A DNA stretch of 64,000 nucleotides from contig NC_044557.1 of NCBI RefSeq assembly GCF_007565055.1, positions 78,192,595 through 78,256,594 of the forward strand. Direction: 5' to 3'. A program made the position numbers and the translations under genes. Under the pieces are notes generated by a model. That model worked only from the letters and a program-made list of their open reading frames with translations, searched no databases and was not told where the DNA came from. Positions 33,295-44,960 of this stretch are shown here, piece after piece. The stretch is from Rhinopithecus roxellana. Taxonomy: Eukaryota > Chordata > Mammalia > Primates > Cercopithecidae. Within the stretch, counting starts at the first letter, position 1. Each line of letters opens with the position of its first letter.

Positions 33295-34076
33295 TAAATT
33301 GGTACTGGGAGTGGGGTGTTGCTGAAAAGATACTGGAAACTGTGGAAGCAAATTTGGAACTGGGTAACAGGAAGAGGTTGGAACACTTTGGAAGTCTCAG
33401 AAGATAGGACAATGTGGGAAAGTTTGGAACTTCCTATAGACTTGTTGAATGGCTTTGCCCAAAATGCTGATAGTGATATAAGCAATAAAGCCCAGACTGA
33501 CTGAAGTCGTCTCAGATGGAAATGAGGAACCTGTTGGAAAGTGGAGCAAAGGTTACTCTTGTTATGTTTTAGCAAAGAAACTGGTGGCATTTTTGCCTCT
33601 CCCCTAGGGATTTGTGAAACTATGAACTTAAGATAGATGAATTAGGGTATGTGGTGAAAAAAAATTCTAAGCAGCAAAGCATTCAAGATGTGACTTGGGT
33701 GCTGTTAAAGGCATTCAGTTTTATAAAGGAAGCAGAACATAAAAGTTCAGAAAATGTGCAGCCTGACAATGCTAAAAAAAGAGAATTATATTTTCTGAGG
33801 AGAAATTCAAGCCAGTTGCAAAAATGTACATAAGTAACAAGAAGCTGAATGTGAATCCTCAAAACAATGGGGAAATGTCTCCAGGGCATGTCAGAGGTCT
33901 TTACAGCAGCCTCTCCCATCACAGTCCCAGAGGCCTAGGAGATAAACATGGTTTTGTGGACCAGGCCTAGGGTCCTTATGCTTTGTGCAGTCTAGGGTCA
34001 TGATGCCCTATGTCCCAGCTGCTCTAGCCATGATTAAAAGGGCCCAAGGTATAGCTCAGGCCATGGCTGCAGAGGA

Positions 34077-34110
34077 GTCCCAGGCCTTGGCAAGTCCCAG
34101 GCCTTGGCAA
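34077..34110. repeat. Perfect 17-bp tandem duplication inside the MST interior
   Basis: gtcccaggccttggcaa occurs at 34077-34093 and again at 34094-34110. Confidence 0.97.
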
Positions 34111-34878
34111 CTTCTACATGATATCGAGCCTGTGGGTGCACAGAAGTCAAGAATTGTGGTTTAGAAACCTCCACCTAGATTTCAGAGGATTTATAGAAAT
34201 ACCTGGATGTCCAGGCAGATGTTTTCTGCAAGGATGGGGCTCTCATAGAGGACCTCTGCTAGGTAAGTCCAGAAGGAAAATGTTGGGTTGGAGCCCCCAC
34301 ACAGAGTCCCTACTGGGGCAATGCCTATGGGAGCTGTGAGAAGAGGACCACCGTCCTCCAGACCCCAGAATGGTAGATTCACTGACAGCTTGCACCATGT
34401 GCCTGTAAAAGCTGCAAACACTCAACACCAGACCATGAAAGCAGCTTGGAGGAAGGAAGTAGCCTGCAAAGCCACAGAGGGGAGGTGCACAAGACCATGG
34501 GAACCCACCTCTTGCATCAGTGTGATCCAGATGTGAGACATGCAGTCAAAGGAGATCATTTTAGAGCTTTAAGATTTGACTGCCCTGCTGGATTTTGGAC
34601 TTGCATGGGGCCTGTAGCCCCTTTGTTTTGGCCAATTTCTCCCATTTGGAACAGATGTATTTACCCAATGCCTGAACCTCCATTGTATATAGGAAATAAA
34701 TAAGTTGCTTTTGATTTTACAGGCTAATAGGAAGAAGGGGTTGTCTTGTCTCAGATGAGACATTGGATTGAGGACTTTTGAGTTAATGCCAAAATGAGTT
34801 AAGACTTTGGGGGACTGTTGGGAAGGCATGATTGGTTTTGAAATGTGACATGAGATCTGAGAGGGGCCAGGGATGGAA

Positions 34879-35233
34879 TGATATGTTTTGACTGTGTCCC
34901 TATCCAAATCTCATCTTGAATAACTCCCACAATTCCCACATGTCATGGAAGGAATCTGGTGGAAAGTGATGGAATTAAATGGGCAAGTCTTTCCTGTGCT
35001 GTTCTGTGATAGTGAATGAGTCTCACAAGATCTGTTGCTTTAAAAACAGAAGTTTCCCTGCACAAGCTCTCTTTTTGCCAACTGCCATTAGTGTAAGACA
35101 TGACTTTCCCCTCCTTGCCTTCCACCATGATCATGAGGCCTCCCCAGCCACTTGGAACTGCAAGTCTATTAAACCCTTTTTCCTGTGTAAATTACCCAGT
35201 GTCGGGTATGTCTTTATCAGCAGTGTGAAAACA
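34879..35233 (+). repeat. 3' LTR of the MST element
   Basis: From tgatatgttttgactgtgtc to gactaatata. It follows the polypurine tract directly. A short block with the sequence ctaatat is repeated at its right end, which blurs the boundary and the 5-bp duplication. The 86-codon frame at 34979-35239 lies in it and is the same kind of false frame as that at 33065-33289 in the 5' LTR. Confidence 0.93.
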
Positions 35234-36266
35234 GACTAATATACTAATATTCAGTGTTTAAGACTTATCTATTATTTTGTTGTTTCTTGGACTTTTATCT
35301 TCCATTCTAGATAAACTTAAGCGTTAATTGCTTATTGACAATTTATATAAAATAAGAGCTAAAAATGGTTATACACTGCATTGTGATAAAGAGATTTCTC
35401 TACCGAAGTATTGTCTTTATTGCATATTTTTAACACTGGCTTTGAAACATAATATTCCTGTAATCCTTAGGCTTTTATGAAGTAAAAATGTACAATTTTT
35501 AAATACAGATTGTCCTGAAAAACTGAAATTGCTTCTGTATCCTGCTGCTTAGTTGGAAATTAAGATTGTGGAATTACCATATATATTTCATGGGTAACAG
35601 CATTTCTTATTTTCACATAGGCAGAGACTATTCATCACCATATTCATTGGTAAACTACAAATTTGAAAATCTTTCATTGGATTCTATTATATTTATTGTG
35701 TACATATAAATAAGAAACCTTCATATGTTAGAAGTGGAATCTTATAAAATATTTGTGATTGTAGAGACATGTAAAGTGTAGTTGCTATTAATAAATGGAT
35801 TTTCATGACATTTTCACCTTTGAAACATGCTTTTAAAAGACAATAGAACTCCTGTTTTATCTACGGTTCCTTGCTTTTTGAAGATTTTAAAAGAGGCTTT
35901 GAATTCCTAAAGAATACTGTCTGGAAATGCTTTGTACTTAGCGTCTGTGGTTGTTAAAGTCATTAGGGTGGTGTTTTCTCTCTCATGGCCGTATTTCTCT
36001 CTCTTTCTCTGTGGGATTCCTGGAAGTATTTCTTCTGTTGGTTTGAGTAACTTCTTTCATTCTGATGTCTGGCAGCATTTCTCAGGATGTCTGGGCAGAC
36101 ATTTCAGTGCTATTGGCTACAAACTTTCCAAGACACAATTCTTTTTTCTTCAAAAAATTGAATATAAAAATTGTTTCTGCTTATATGTTCACCTAATAGT
36201 TGTAAAAATTACCATATACCAGGGTATTTAAAATGAAACCTTTAAAAGTGAAAATATCTGTCTAGT
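35234..36266. other. Unassigned sequence
   Basis: A 99-codon plus frame (35932-36231) is the longest open stretch. It shows no domain, and its 3' part is low-complexity. Treated as chance. Confidence 0.45.
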
Positions 36267-36594
36267 TTCATTACAGATTTTTCTTTTTTTTTCTGAGATG
36301 GAGTCTTGCTCTCTCCCCCAGGCTCTGCAGTGCAGTGGCCTGATCTTGGCTCACTGCAACTTCCACCTACCAGGTTCAGTGATTCTCCTCCCTCAGCCTC
36401 CTGAGTAGCTGGGATTACAGGTGCACATCACTACACCCAGCTAATTTTCTTTCTTGTATTTTTGGTAGAGCTGGGGTTTCACCTTGTTGGCCAGACTGGT
36501 CTCGAAATCCTGACTTGGCAAGCCGCCCACCTCGGCCTCCCAAAGTTCTGGGTTTACAGGTGTGTGCCACCACACTGGCCTTCATTACAGATTT
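36267..36594 (-). mobile_element. Alu: Alu SINE (AluS-type) with perfect 14-bp target-site duplication
   Basis: Minus-strand Alu body about 36281-36580. The direct repeats ttcattacagattt at 36267-36280 and 36581-36594 are identical. Both monomers present. CpG sites are largely lost and there is extra sequence (ttctttcttg) in the middle A-rich linker, so it is older than the AluY at 19.9 kb. The perfect duplication in an otherwise mutated Alu is good luck and not a sign of youth. Confidence 0.96.
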
Positions 36595-37869
36595 ATACCC
36601 AAAGATTTGTTAAAATGAGAATAAAAGGAAGGAAATAAACCTTACACCACTGAAGATGAAAAACATGTAATGCTACAGATTCAAAACATGTAAGATTGCA
36701 TTTACAGAATACACACTCAGAATGTAAGTAATATAACTCATTATTTAGTTGTTTAGTTGTTAACTTGCTTTGTTGGGTATAACCAATTTATGATTATAAA
36801 TATAAAAGAAATGACAAATATCAACAATCTGTGCATATTATAGATAATTAATACATGATCGAACAAAATTTTCCTTTTCATTTCTCTATGGCTTCACGTG
36901 TATCAAATACAAATTTTTGTTGGAAAATAACAGAATTACTTATTGCTTAAATTATTTTGTAATATTTGAAACTACATTATGTAATTTGAATATTACATGA
37001 TGATAGTGGAAATTTACTTGAAATATACTTGAAAATTATGTTTTTTATAAAAAAAATTTTGCCTTAGAAAGGTAAAAGATGAAAATATGCTATAAAATTT
37101 TAAAAGTAAGCTGTTGCATTTTTAATGCTTTTTATTAAAAATAACTCAATATTAAATAATTTCTTTGTCCAGAGAATCAAAATAAGTTCGTAGTACCTTG
37201 TTGACAACATGATACATAATTACTGTTTCTAGCTATAACAAGTAGCTGACTACATAATGAAATAAAATTACTTGAAATATCACTCCCACAGAATGTATAG
37301 GTCTTGAAATTTACAATAGTTGTCACTATTCTTTCAGAATATATTTATTAACTCTTAACTGTTGTCAGGAAATCTGCTAAGAAAAATGGATGCAAAGATA
37401 ATCATAAAATGCAGTTTTTTTCCATACTATTCTTACAGAGTAACTCCCTTAAGTAGCAAACTCTTTGGTCCTCTCAAGGTATGCTACTTGCTTGATTAGG
37501 GCAAATATCTTAAAGCTGTAGCACAAAATAAACAGTCGGTTTTTAGAGAAATTTACAGCTCAACAGAAATTGTTATAAAAACATTTGATGCTTCGTCAAT
37601 GATAAAGGTCATAATAATATAAAACTTCAAACACAAATTCAGAATATATAAAATGAAGGAAGTCATAGTTTTATGTGTTAGAATTTAAAATTTATTTCAA
37701 TCACAAATGCTGCAAGACTGACATGTTAGAGTATATTTCTGAGCTAAATATTGAATCTGATCAACAACTTCTGTTAGAGAATCAAATTTTCAATATTTTT
37801 AATGAATCTGGGGTTCCTGCAAAACATCTAATTTTTAAAACAAGCAGCGTAAGATAAGAGCTGCCTGAC
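36595..37869. other. Unassigned AT-rich sequence
   Basis: No gene or repeat family recognised. The 60-codon frame at 37675-37857 is AT-rich and without motifs. Confidence 0.5.
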
Positions 37870-38310
37870 AACTTCCTCTCGTCACCGTCTTCCTACACTC
37901 GTCTGTTTCAATATCTTGTGCATCCCAAGCTCTTTCTCTTCTCCAGGGCCTAATGAATTTCCTATTTCACCTGCTGAAACATTCTTCCCCTTGCTCTTAT
38001 TTTTTTCTCTCATATTTGTGCTTTCCATTTAAAGGCCATCTTTTCAGAGTCTTTCGTTTACTACCTGAGATGATTTTACTATTTTTCCATGATCATTCTC
38101 TATTTCATAATGGTTTTTAGTGTAGCTCCTTACTTCTTTGATTCATTTCTTAATCAAAATTAATAAACAAATTATTTTATTTTTAAATTTCTAACACAGG
38201 ACTACAAGTACCATGAGAAAAAGAACCATATCAATTTCATGTGGAACCTTTAGTGTTTACAACTTTGTACTGTCCGTTGACTATCTAATGAACGAATATG
38301 GTTGTGTGTT
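37870..38310 (+). mobile_element. L2: L2 LINE 3'-end remnant
   Basis: The text tcccaagctctttctcttct, aaaggccatcttttcagagt, aggactacaagtaccatgag, aaaaagaaccatatcaattt, tttagtgtttacaactttgt and tatctaatgaacgaatatgg follows the L2 3' region (the form tagaatgtaagctccatgag... in better copies). Strongly diverged. Confidence 0.5.
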
Positions 38311-38681
38311 AGACTTATGCTAGCTGATAATTTTGAATTCCAGGGAGAATTATTTCAAACCATATGAAGGAAAGATTTTCTAAATTTCAGGACTGCTTGA
38401 AGAGAACTTTGAAGTTACTGCTCCTAGAGGGGGTCAGTCAAATGTCAAAAATTCATTTCATGGGCATTGTAAGAAAGAATACAATGGTAATGAACCCATT
38501 ATAATATAATATTTCCTTCAGGAATCATGCTTTTACTAGGTTTTGTGAAGCTTCTTCTCTTGTATATCTTTTGGAGTACACAATAATATTACCAGGTCAT
38601 TAATACTTTACCATTAAGACTAGTTAGTAGTATGACAGTTAAAATGGGAATATTTTCTATTAAACAGTTGTTCTATGTGTT

Positions 38682-38900
38682 GTGGTGTGGTACAATGGAA
38701 ACCTCATGAAATTTGGAATCACACAGAGCTAGGTTTACCAACCAGTGGAGGCCAGTTCCTAGCTCTCTGAGCTTTCCAAATGTCAAGTGTTGTCATGTAT
38801 AAACAGCAAAACAAAAAATCCACCTTTCAAAGTTGAGATCATCATTAGGCAGAATAGTATATGTAAAAGGGCCTAGAACAACAGATCTTCAATTACAACT
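38682..38900 (+). mobile_element. MIR: MIR SINE
   Basis: Reads tggtacaatggaaacc, tttggaatcacacagagcta, ggtttaccaaccagtgg, tctctgagctttccaaatgt, agaatagtatatgtaaaagg and gcctagaacaacagatc, which is the MIR order from 5' to 3'. Confidence 0.7.
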
Positions 38901-39129
38901 TTCTCCTGTTCTTGTCGTACTTTAGTGAAACTATATTCCCATTTTTAGGCTGTAGAAAAATATCCTATTTTACGTTAGTTTATTTAAGAATTTGTTGTAG
39001 AAGATTCCTCCCACAAAGTATACAATATACTTTCTAAAAAGAGCATTTACAAAACAATGGCGAAATTCAAATAAATGTCTGAACTAATATTAATACATAT
39101 ACATAAGATGCAGACATCAGCATGATTGA

Positions 39130-39345
39130 TATGGATAACTCCAAGATTTTTGTCAAAGTGGACACAAAAAATGAATAAACAAAATATGATTTTTTTATAC
39201 AACAGAATGTTATTCAGTCTTAAAAAGAAAGGAAATTTGAAACATTCTCCAACAAAGATGAATCTTAAAAACATTACGCTAGGTGAAATGGGCCAGTCAT
39301 GAATGAATATACTATTTGTACATATACTTTTATACAGTTGTGCTA

Positions 39346-39396
<51 letters not shown>

Positions 39397-39570
39397 ACCT
39401 GTTGTCATATAAAAGTACCTGTTGCCACTGAACTGTACACTTAAACATGGTTTAAATGGTGAATCTTAAGTATTTTGTTTTTAAAGTACCTTAATATTTG
39501 CAAAGCACTTTAAGTACTTTAAGAATTGTATGTATATTTTACCACAATTTTTTTTAAGTTAAAAAATGTG
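39130..39570 (+). mobile_element. L1M 3'-end remnant with embedded microsatellite
   Basis: The end of an old L1 is recognisable: caacagaatgttattcagtc, ttaaaaagaaaggaa, caacaaagatgaatcttaaa, aacattacgctaggtgaaat, gggccagtcatgaatgaat. After a TG/TA microsatellite it continues ccactgaactgtacacttaa, acatggtttaaatggtgaat. It fits the L1MA/L1MB group. The 133-codon minus frame at 39047-39448 is produced by the dinucleotide repeat and is not a gene. Confidence 0.7.
39345..39397. repeat. (GT)n(AT)n(GT)n compound microsatellite
   Basis: A TG run to 39360, an alternating AT run at 39361-39376, then a TG run to 39397. Alternating purine-pyrimidine sequence of this kind can adopt Z-DNA or cruciform structures and is prone to length change. 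Confidence 0.95.
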
Positions 39571-41757
39571 GACACAGAAACTTGCTTATTTTCTTTTACA
39601 ATGAACAAAATGATGCAATAATTTGGAAAACAACAAATAACAATGTTTCTTGTCTCTAATTACATCAGACATCATATAGCATACGTTATGACATCCTTCT
39701 GCTTCAGTAAGTAATGACAGGGTCCAAGATTCAGTAATTGTTAAATATACTACCCTGGTGATTTTGATGAAGAGCCTAAATTAGGGGAAAATATCTTCCC
39801 AGTAGCATTTGTACCAAGAGTCTGGTATAAATTAATATAGTTTTACTATGTCACTACAAATTTAACATATTTTAATTTACCCCAAATGCTACAAACTGCT
39901 TATCAAATCACTTCTCTGAGGCACTTATACCACAAAGTGACATTCTCTTTTCCATCGACCTTACCTCACCCATCCAACTTTACTTGGAACTGGGTAGCTG
40001 TAAGCTTTTCCTTGACTTTATAATATCAGAATTAGTTTTGCAATATTTTTTCCCATTAGCTGGCATTTTTACCTAAAAACCAGGACTCACCAACAAAAGT
40101 GAACCTTATGGCCAAGTTTGTACACCACAGCCATGGATGTTTAGATCATGTAGGGAATGTAACCAGTGTGATGCAAACTGAGACAATCAGATGTTTTCTT
40201 TTTTGGAAGTCAGTGGCTGAATTTTACAGATGTCAGAAAACCATAGTCTTTATACTGGAATAAGCATGATGCCTACAGGTTGATTCCTCATTGGTTTTCA
40301 AGCAATGAGATCACAAGCTTTTCCAAGTCATGTAAAACGATGCCAAGTCTCTGACTTTTATACTTCACCCAAACTTTTAAATCTATTTTTTCTTCATTAA
40401 ATTAAGCACTCCTCTGTGTTTTCCCATCCTACTCAAATCAATATATAATCACCAGTTGACTTATAAAAGGACTGAAGAACGTTTTATTTGGAAAACTTTT
40501 GCCAAGGAGGTTGCTGTATTTCTTCAGAAAATATGGGAGTATAGACCTGAGAAAAAGAGAGGGAAAAAACATAAATCTGGCACAATGGTAAATGGTTGTC
40601 TCCTCATATAAAAAGCCTTATTCCAGGATGTCAACTCTGACATATTTTGAATAAATTTTATTGATATCACAGTAATTGATGTAAGGAAGGGCTTAGTTTC
40701 ATGCAGTGGATGATGATAAGATATAGCACATTTTGGCTAAGAACAAGAGAGCAAAGGATTTAAAATGTTTATATTCCTTGGAAATTAAAGGAAATTGGGG
40801 AAAGGGCTAAAGTCTTCAGATTGTACAGCTGATGGCACTGGTAAAAGGTACTATGGCAGTGCCTAGCTATATCAAATTTATAGTTTGGTTCCCATTTAAT
40901 GTCCTTGTTAGGAATATATAAGTTTGCAACACACAACTGCATTTTCCTTTAATTAGGACTCTGAAACTCATCTAGTAGTACTGCTTCATTATGCCTAACT
41001 GATGGATTAATATTATTTCAAAAAAGTAGATATTTACCTGACATAGCTACCATGTTAATATCAGAGCAACTTGTGGAAACTACTCCGAGTTTAGTCTTGC
41101 AATATTGGTGCAATGTACCTTTCAAAATTGGGTGTTTCCTTAGAAATGAAATGTTTCCCATGTAATGACAACTCCTTAAAGAGACTATAGCAAAGCCATT
41201 CTCTAGGAAATTGGAAAGTAAAGAAAGGAATTAGAGTTTATACTCAAACTAAAATAGAAGATATATTTGTTTTATATTCAGTATTTACAAGAATGAGGAA
41301 AAAGGAACCCATATATGTATATTTCTTATGCCAAGACAGAATTTCCTGGAGATTGTACCTCTTTGAGGACTTGCAGTCAAGAAAGCATTGGTATCACTGC
41401 AGAGGGGATGCCTGCATCTGGAAATTATAGCTATGTAATGCCAGGGCCTTGAAAAAATGATAGTGATGTGAATATTCAATTGAGATTAGGGCATTTTATA
41501 GCAGTATTGCAAGAGGAGGCAAAGACTAAAGATAATTACTAACAAAGGTCTTGAGTATGCAACAGGAGTCACACAGTCTCAAAACTGTCAATGTCTCAGG
41601 GTCTCAATGTCTCAGCAATTTTTGGTTAAACAATTGCATTGAGTAAAAGGTTAGCACATTAAAAATATGCATCATGCATGGGTCTTGTTCCATGCCCTAC
41701 CCACATATGCACAATTCTACTGTGACCTTTAGTTGCTTACATCAGGACTTGAATGTC
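39571..41757. other. Unassigned 2.2 kb
   Basis: Moderately AT-rich unique-looking sequence. No repeat family, exon or RNA gene recognised; the 64-codon minus frame at 41285-41479 has no motif. Confidence 0.45.
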
Positions 41758-42275
41758 ATATTGAGAGTGACAGGAGGCAGCCAAATGCCTAGGCAAATAG
41801 GAGCATGTCCCCGGTGAAAGCTCCAAGCCAAAGACGTTTTAAAACCTGAAAGCCAAACCATAAGTTAAATCCTGGACTAGATTGAGAACTTGTCTTCATG
41901 TTGGTGTGTTTTCCTCTGATTGATCCCCACCATTCACCTATTATACACATACCTGCCATTTCCTAATTAGTTTTCTACCCTGTCATGCCCACCTTTGAGT
42001 GGTGATTTCACTTTAACTCTTTTGGCATACTCACAAACCAATCAGCATGCACTACCCCTTCTGGGTCAATAAAAGGCCCGGGACCCAGCTACACGAGAGA
42101 CTTTCCCGCTTTCGGGTAGGGAAACCACCACCCATGTTCCCTCTTTGCTAAGAGCTTTCCTTTTGCTTAATTTCACTCCACTCACTCTCTGGTATCCACA
42201 TGCCTAATTCTTCCTGATTGTGAGACAAGAACTTAGATCTAACTGGGCTAAGGAGCAGAAAGACTGCAACAATAT
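41758..42275 (+). mobile_element. Class I (ERV1-type) solo LTR with 4-bp target-site duplication
   Basis: The LTR runs 41762-42271, from tgagagtgacaggaggcagc to agactgcaaca. The flanking tetramer atat (41758-41761 and 42272-42275) is duplicated, as expected for gammaretrovirus-like ERVs. U3 holds a CCAAT box and a TATA-like box; downstream the R/U5-like region reads gctttcgggtagggaaacc and ttcttcctgattgtgagaca. At 510 bp it is a usual ERV1 LTR length. There is no internal sequence, so it is a product of LTR-LTR recombination. Resembles the MER4/MER61 group; the family is not claimed. Confidence 0.85.
42038..42076 (+). promoter_or_regulatory. CCAAT and TATA-like boxes of the ERV1 LTR
   Basis: ccaatcag (42038-42045) and caataaaagg (42067-42076) are spaced as in gammaretroviral LTR promoters, with transcription expected to start some 25-30 bp after the latter. 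No host exon is known downstream in this window. Whether it is active cannot be judged from sequence. Confidence 0.6.
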
Positions 42276-44631
42276 GTTAGTCTAAGACTTGCTTTCTATT
42301 AACTCTATAACTTTTCCTTTCCTTTCTAAATCTTATCAGTTAAAAAGGATGCTATATTTCTTCAATCTTTCTTTGCCTTTTGCTCTTTGCTCTGTAATCC
42401 CTCATTCTTTCTCTTTACACTTCAACTCTTTATGCTCCCTTCAATCTTGTTCTATGCTTGTGCACATGTATAAGCCCTTAGCTAGCACACATATCAAAAC
42501 CACATCCCCCCCCCACACACACAGTCCTGTGTTCTCACAATTCACATGAAAAATAAGTTAAAGAAAGCACAAGTTTCTTTAAAACTGACTGAAAACATTA
42601 ATGGGAAATCATGACATTCAGTTTCTATTCCCAAGGCTTTATTTTTTGCTGTGTAATCTTCTGACTTATTCAAATACCAGGTTTTCTTTCCTCATAGGAA
42701 TTATAATATCACCTTCATAATGATACCAAGTCACAGATGAATGAAAATAGCTAAAAATTCTCCAAAAACATAAGGAATCATATAAGAATAAGGATTAATA
42801 ATGCCTGTTGTTTAGCCATTTGTCACCAATCTCTGTGCTTTTGATTTCCTAACTTCAACACTATTACGTGATTGATTTCTTGTGTCTGTTTTATTGGAGT
42901 CGTCCTCACGAGCAGAATAACAAAGAGGAAATGAAAATTGTAACTATTTCTCACTGCATTTCTCTTCCAGCCTGCTTAACACAGTGTTGAAATATGCAAC
43001 AAAACTAGGATCTCTTTGCTATTTTCAAGTTCAATTCCTTTGCTGAATCAAATGGTTTCTTTCAGACTCTCAACTTCTTTCCTCTCCCACAGTAACAATC
43101 TCTGTTCCACTGATATCATGATCTGTTGTTTACATGCCAGGATTTTAGGCCACTGATGTATAGCTGGATGCTGCAGGAAATTCCAACTTATAACCTCTTG
43201 ATCAGTAATGCAGGTATGCTGCTTCAATTGTGCTTTGCTCCTTTGCTTGGTAACAGGCCAAATTGAAAAGCAAAATGGACTGGGAAATACAAATGATTGC
43301 CTAAGATAGGTTACACAGTACTTTGGAGTACAGAAACTCCAGCAGTGTGCAATCTGAAATTTACAGTAATGGATATCTCACTTTGTGAGATTTTCCTATT
43401 GTGGTTAGAATATGCTGTAACAGAGAATAGAGAAGGAGAGCTAAAAATAATCCATTGCATTGTGCTGTTATCTATGTGGCAGTTCTACTGTTTAACACTT
43501 CTGCCACTTTGTATATGGAAACCAATTAGATATAGGAAGCTTTTTGGATGGTACATACAATTCAGCTAGCCCCATTTCTTTATAAAAGGCATGACAAGAA
43601 AGCAGCAAAGAGATATCTGGAATTTTTGTGTGTGGGTGACAGGTAGATAGGAAGAGATCCAGTTTCTAAGAATTATCCTTGTTGAAGTGTAATGGACATA
43701 AGTATGCTGTTAACACATTTATTTTAGTAGTTTTTCTATCGAATAAAATGTTTTAAAGAAAATGAGCCAAAGCTACTATATTATATGAAAACAATCACTA
43801 AAATTTCTTACTCTCAAAAACCCCACAAGAATAATTTATGGAAATATATTTTTTATTTATTATTCAGTCACCTGATTTCTTTTAAAAAATAAATATTTGT
43901 GACAATTTTAAATGCAAATTGTTTTCATAATGTTTAAAACTTGGTTGTGAAAATCAGTATCAAGTTAGAATTTCACATTGTGAGTACTTAGCAGAGGGCA
44001 ATGACATTTCAAGTGCATTTTATTTATTACATCATGGACTCGATTTCGAAGAGATTGGCTAATTTAATACTAGAATAATACCAGAACTTCAGTACCCCTC
44101 CACCCCTTGCCCAAGACATCCATTCATAGTGCTCTGCATAAGCATGCTCTAGTCTGTAGACACTCTTCCAATACATAGATTTGAGAAACTGAGAAATCTC
44201 AGCAGAGCATAGAGAACAGATGAATAACTTCTTCTGAAAAGTTTTGGTTCAGTGATCTAAATTATTATCTTACATTGGGGAGCATAGGGTTTTGAGAATG
44301 ATCTTTGGAATGATTTAGCAAAAACATTTTGTCAGTGTAGACAAAATACTACAGTTCATAATTTTCAAGTGAACTTATTTCAGATACACCAATGCAAAAT
44401 GAACTGGGGAAAACAGTGATCAATGTATATGGTCAATGGCCTGGGCTGCAGTTGAAGGAGAGACAATTAAAAGCAAAAATAAAAAGAAGATGGCTGAGGA
44501 GAGTTTAAAAAGTACCACAATATGATGACAAGGATACATTATTAAAAATCAAAAGATGGGAATTTGAGTTATTAAACCATAATTTATTTTCTGTGAAAAA
44601 TGAACAAACAAACAAACAAAACAAATTATTT
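42276..44631. other. Unassigned 2.4 kb
   Basis: The frames at 42289-42549 (86 codons) and 43297-43569 (90 codons) have no recognisable domain. A C/CA-rich patch occurs near 42505-42522 and an AAAC repeat directly before the Alu (44603-44625). No RNA gene. Confidence 0.45.
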
Positions 44632-44960
44632 GGCCAGACGCAGTGGCTTATGTCTGTAATCCCAGCTCTTTGGGAGGCCGATGCAGACAGTTCACTTGAG
44701 GTCAGGAGCTCAAGACCAGACTGGCCAACATGGTGAAACCCTGTCTCTACCAAAAACAAAAAATAGCTAGGCATGGTGGCAGGCACCTGTAATCCCAGCT
44801 ACTTGGGAGACTGAGGCAGGAGAAGTGCTTCAACCTGAGAGGCGGGGCTTGTAGTGAGCCAAGATTGTGCCACTGCACTCCATTCCTGGGCAACAGAGCC
44901 AAACTCCGTCTCACGTCTCAAAAAAAAAAAAAAAAAAGAAAAAAGAAAAAGAAAAAAGAC
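44632..44960 (+). mobile_element. Alu: Alu SINE (AluS-type), full length
   Basis: Starts ggccagacgcagtggcttat and contains both monomers. The 3' end shows a small duplication (gtctcacgtctc) before an A-tail of about 18 A, followed by GA-interrupted A-rich sequence to 44960. Several private changes. No clean duplication found. Confidence 0.95.

Larger units (their letters stand above)
32924..35233 (+). mobile_element. Complete ERVL-MaLR element (MST type): LTR-internal-LTR
   Basis: Two similar LTRs in the same direction (32924-33294 and 34879-35233) enclose 1.58 kb of internal sequence. The internal part starts taaattggtactgggagtgg, the usual primer-binding-side start of MST/THE1 interiors. 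It ends with a purine-rich tract (gaggggccagggatggaa, 34861-34878) directly before the 3' LTR. MaLR interiors carry no pol and were mobilised by ERVL. The length is close to that of intact family members. Frames inside (33316-33504, 33651-33833, 34118-34339, 34288-34536, 34446-34703) are short and scrambled. Confidence 0.93.

Noticed and set aside
39047..39448. 133-codon minus-strand ORF
   Set aside because: A large part is encoded by the TG/TA microsatellite (THTHTHIYIYIY), and the rest is antisense of an L1 3' end.
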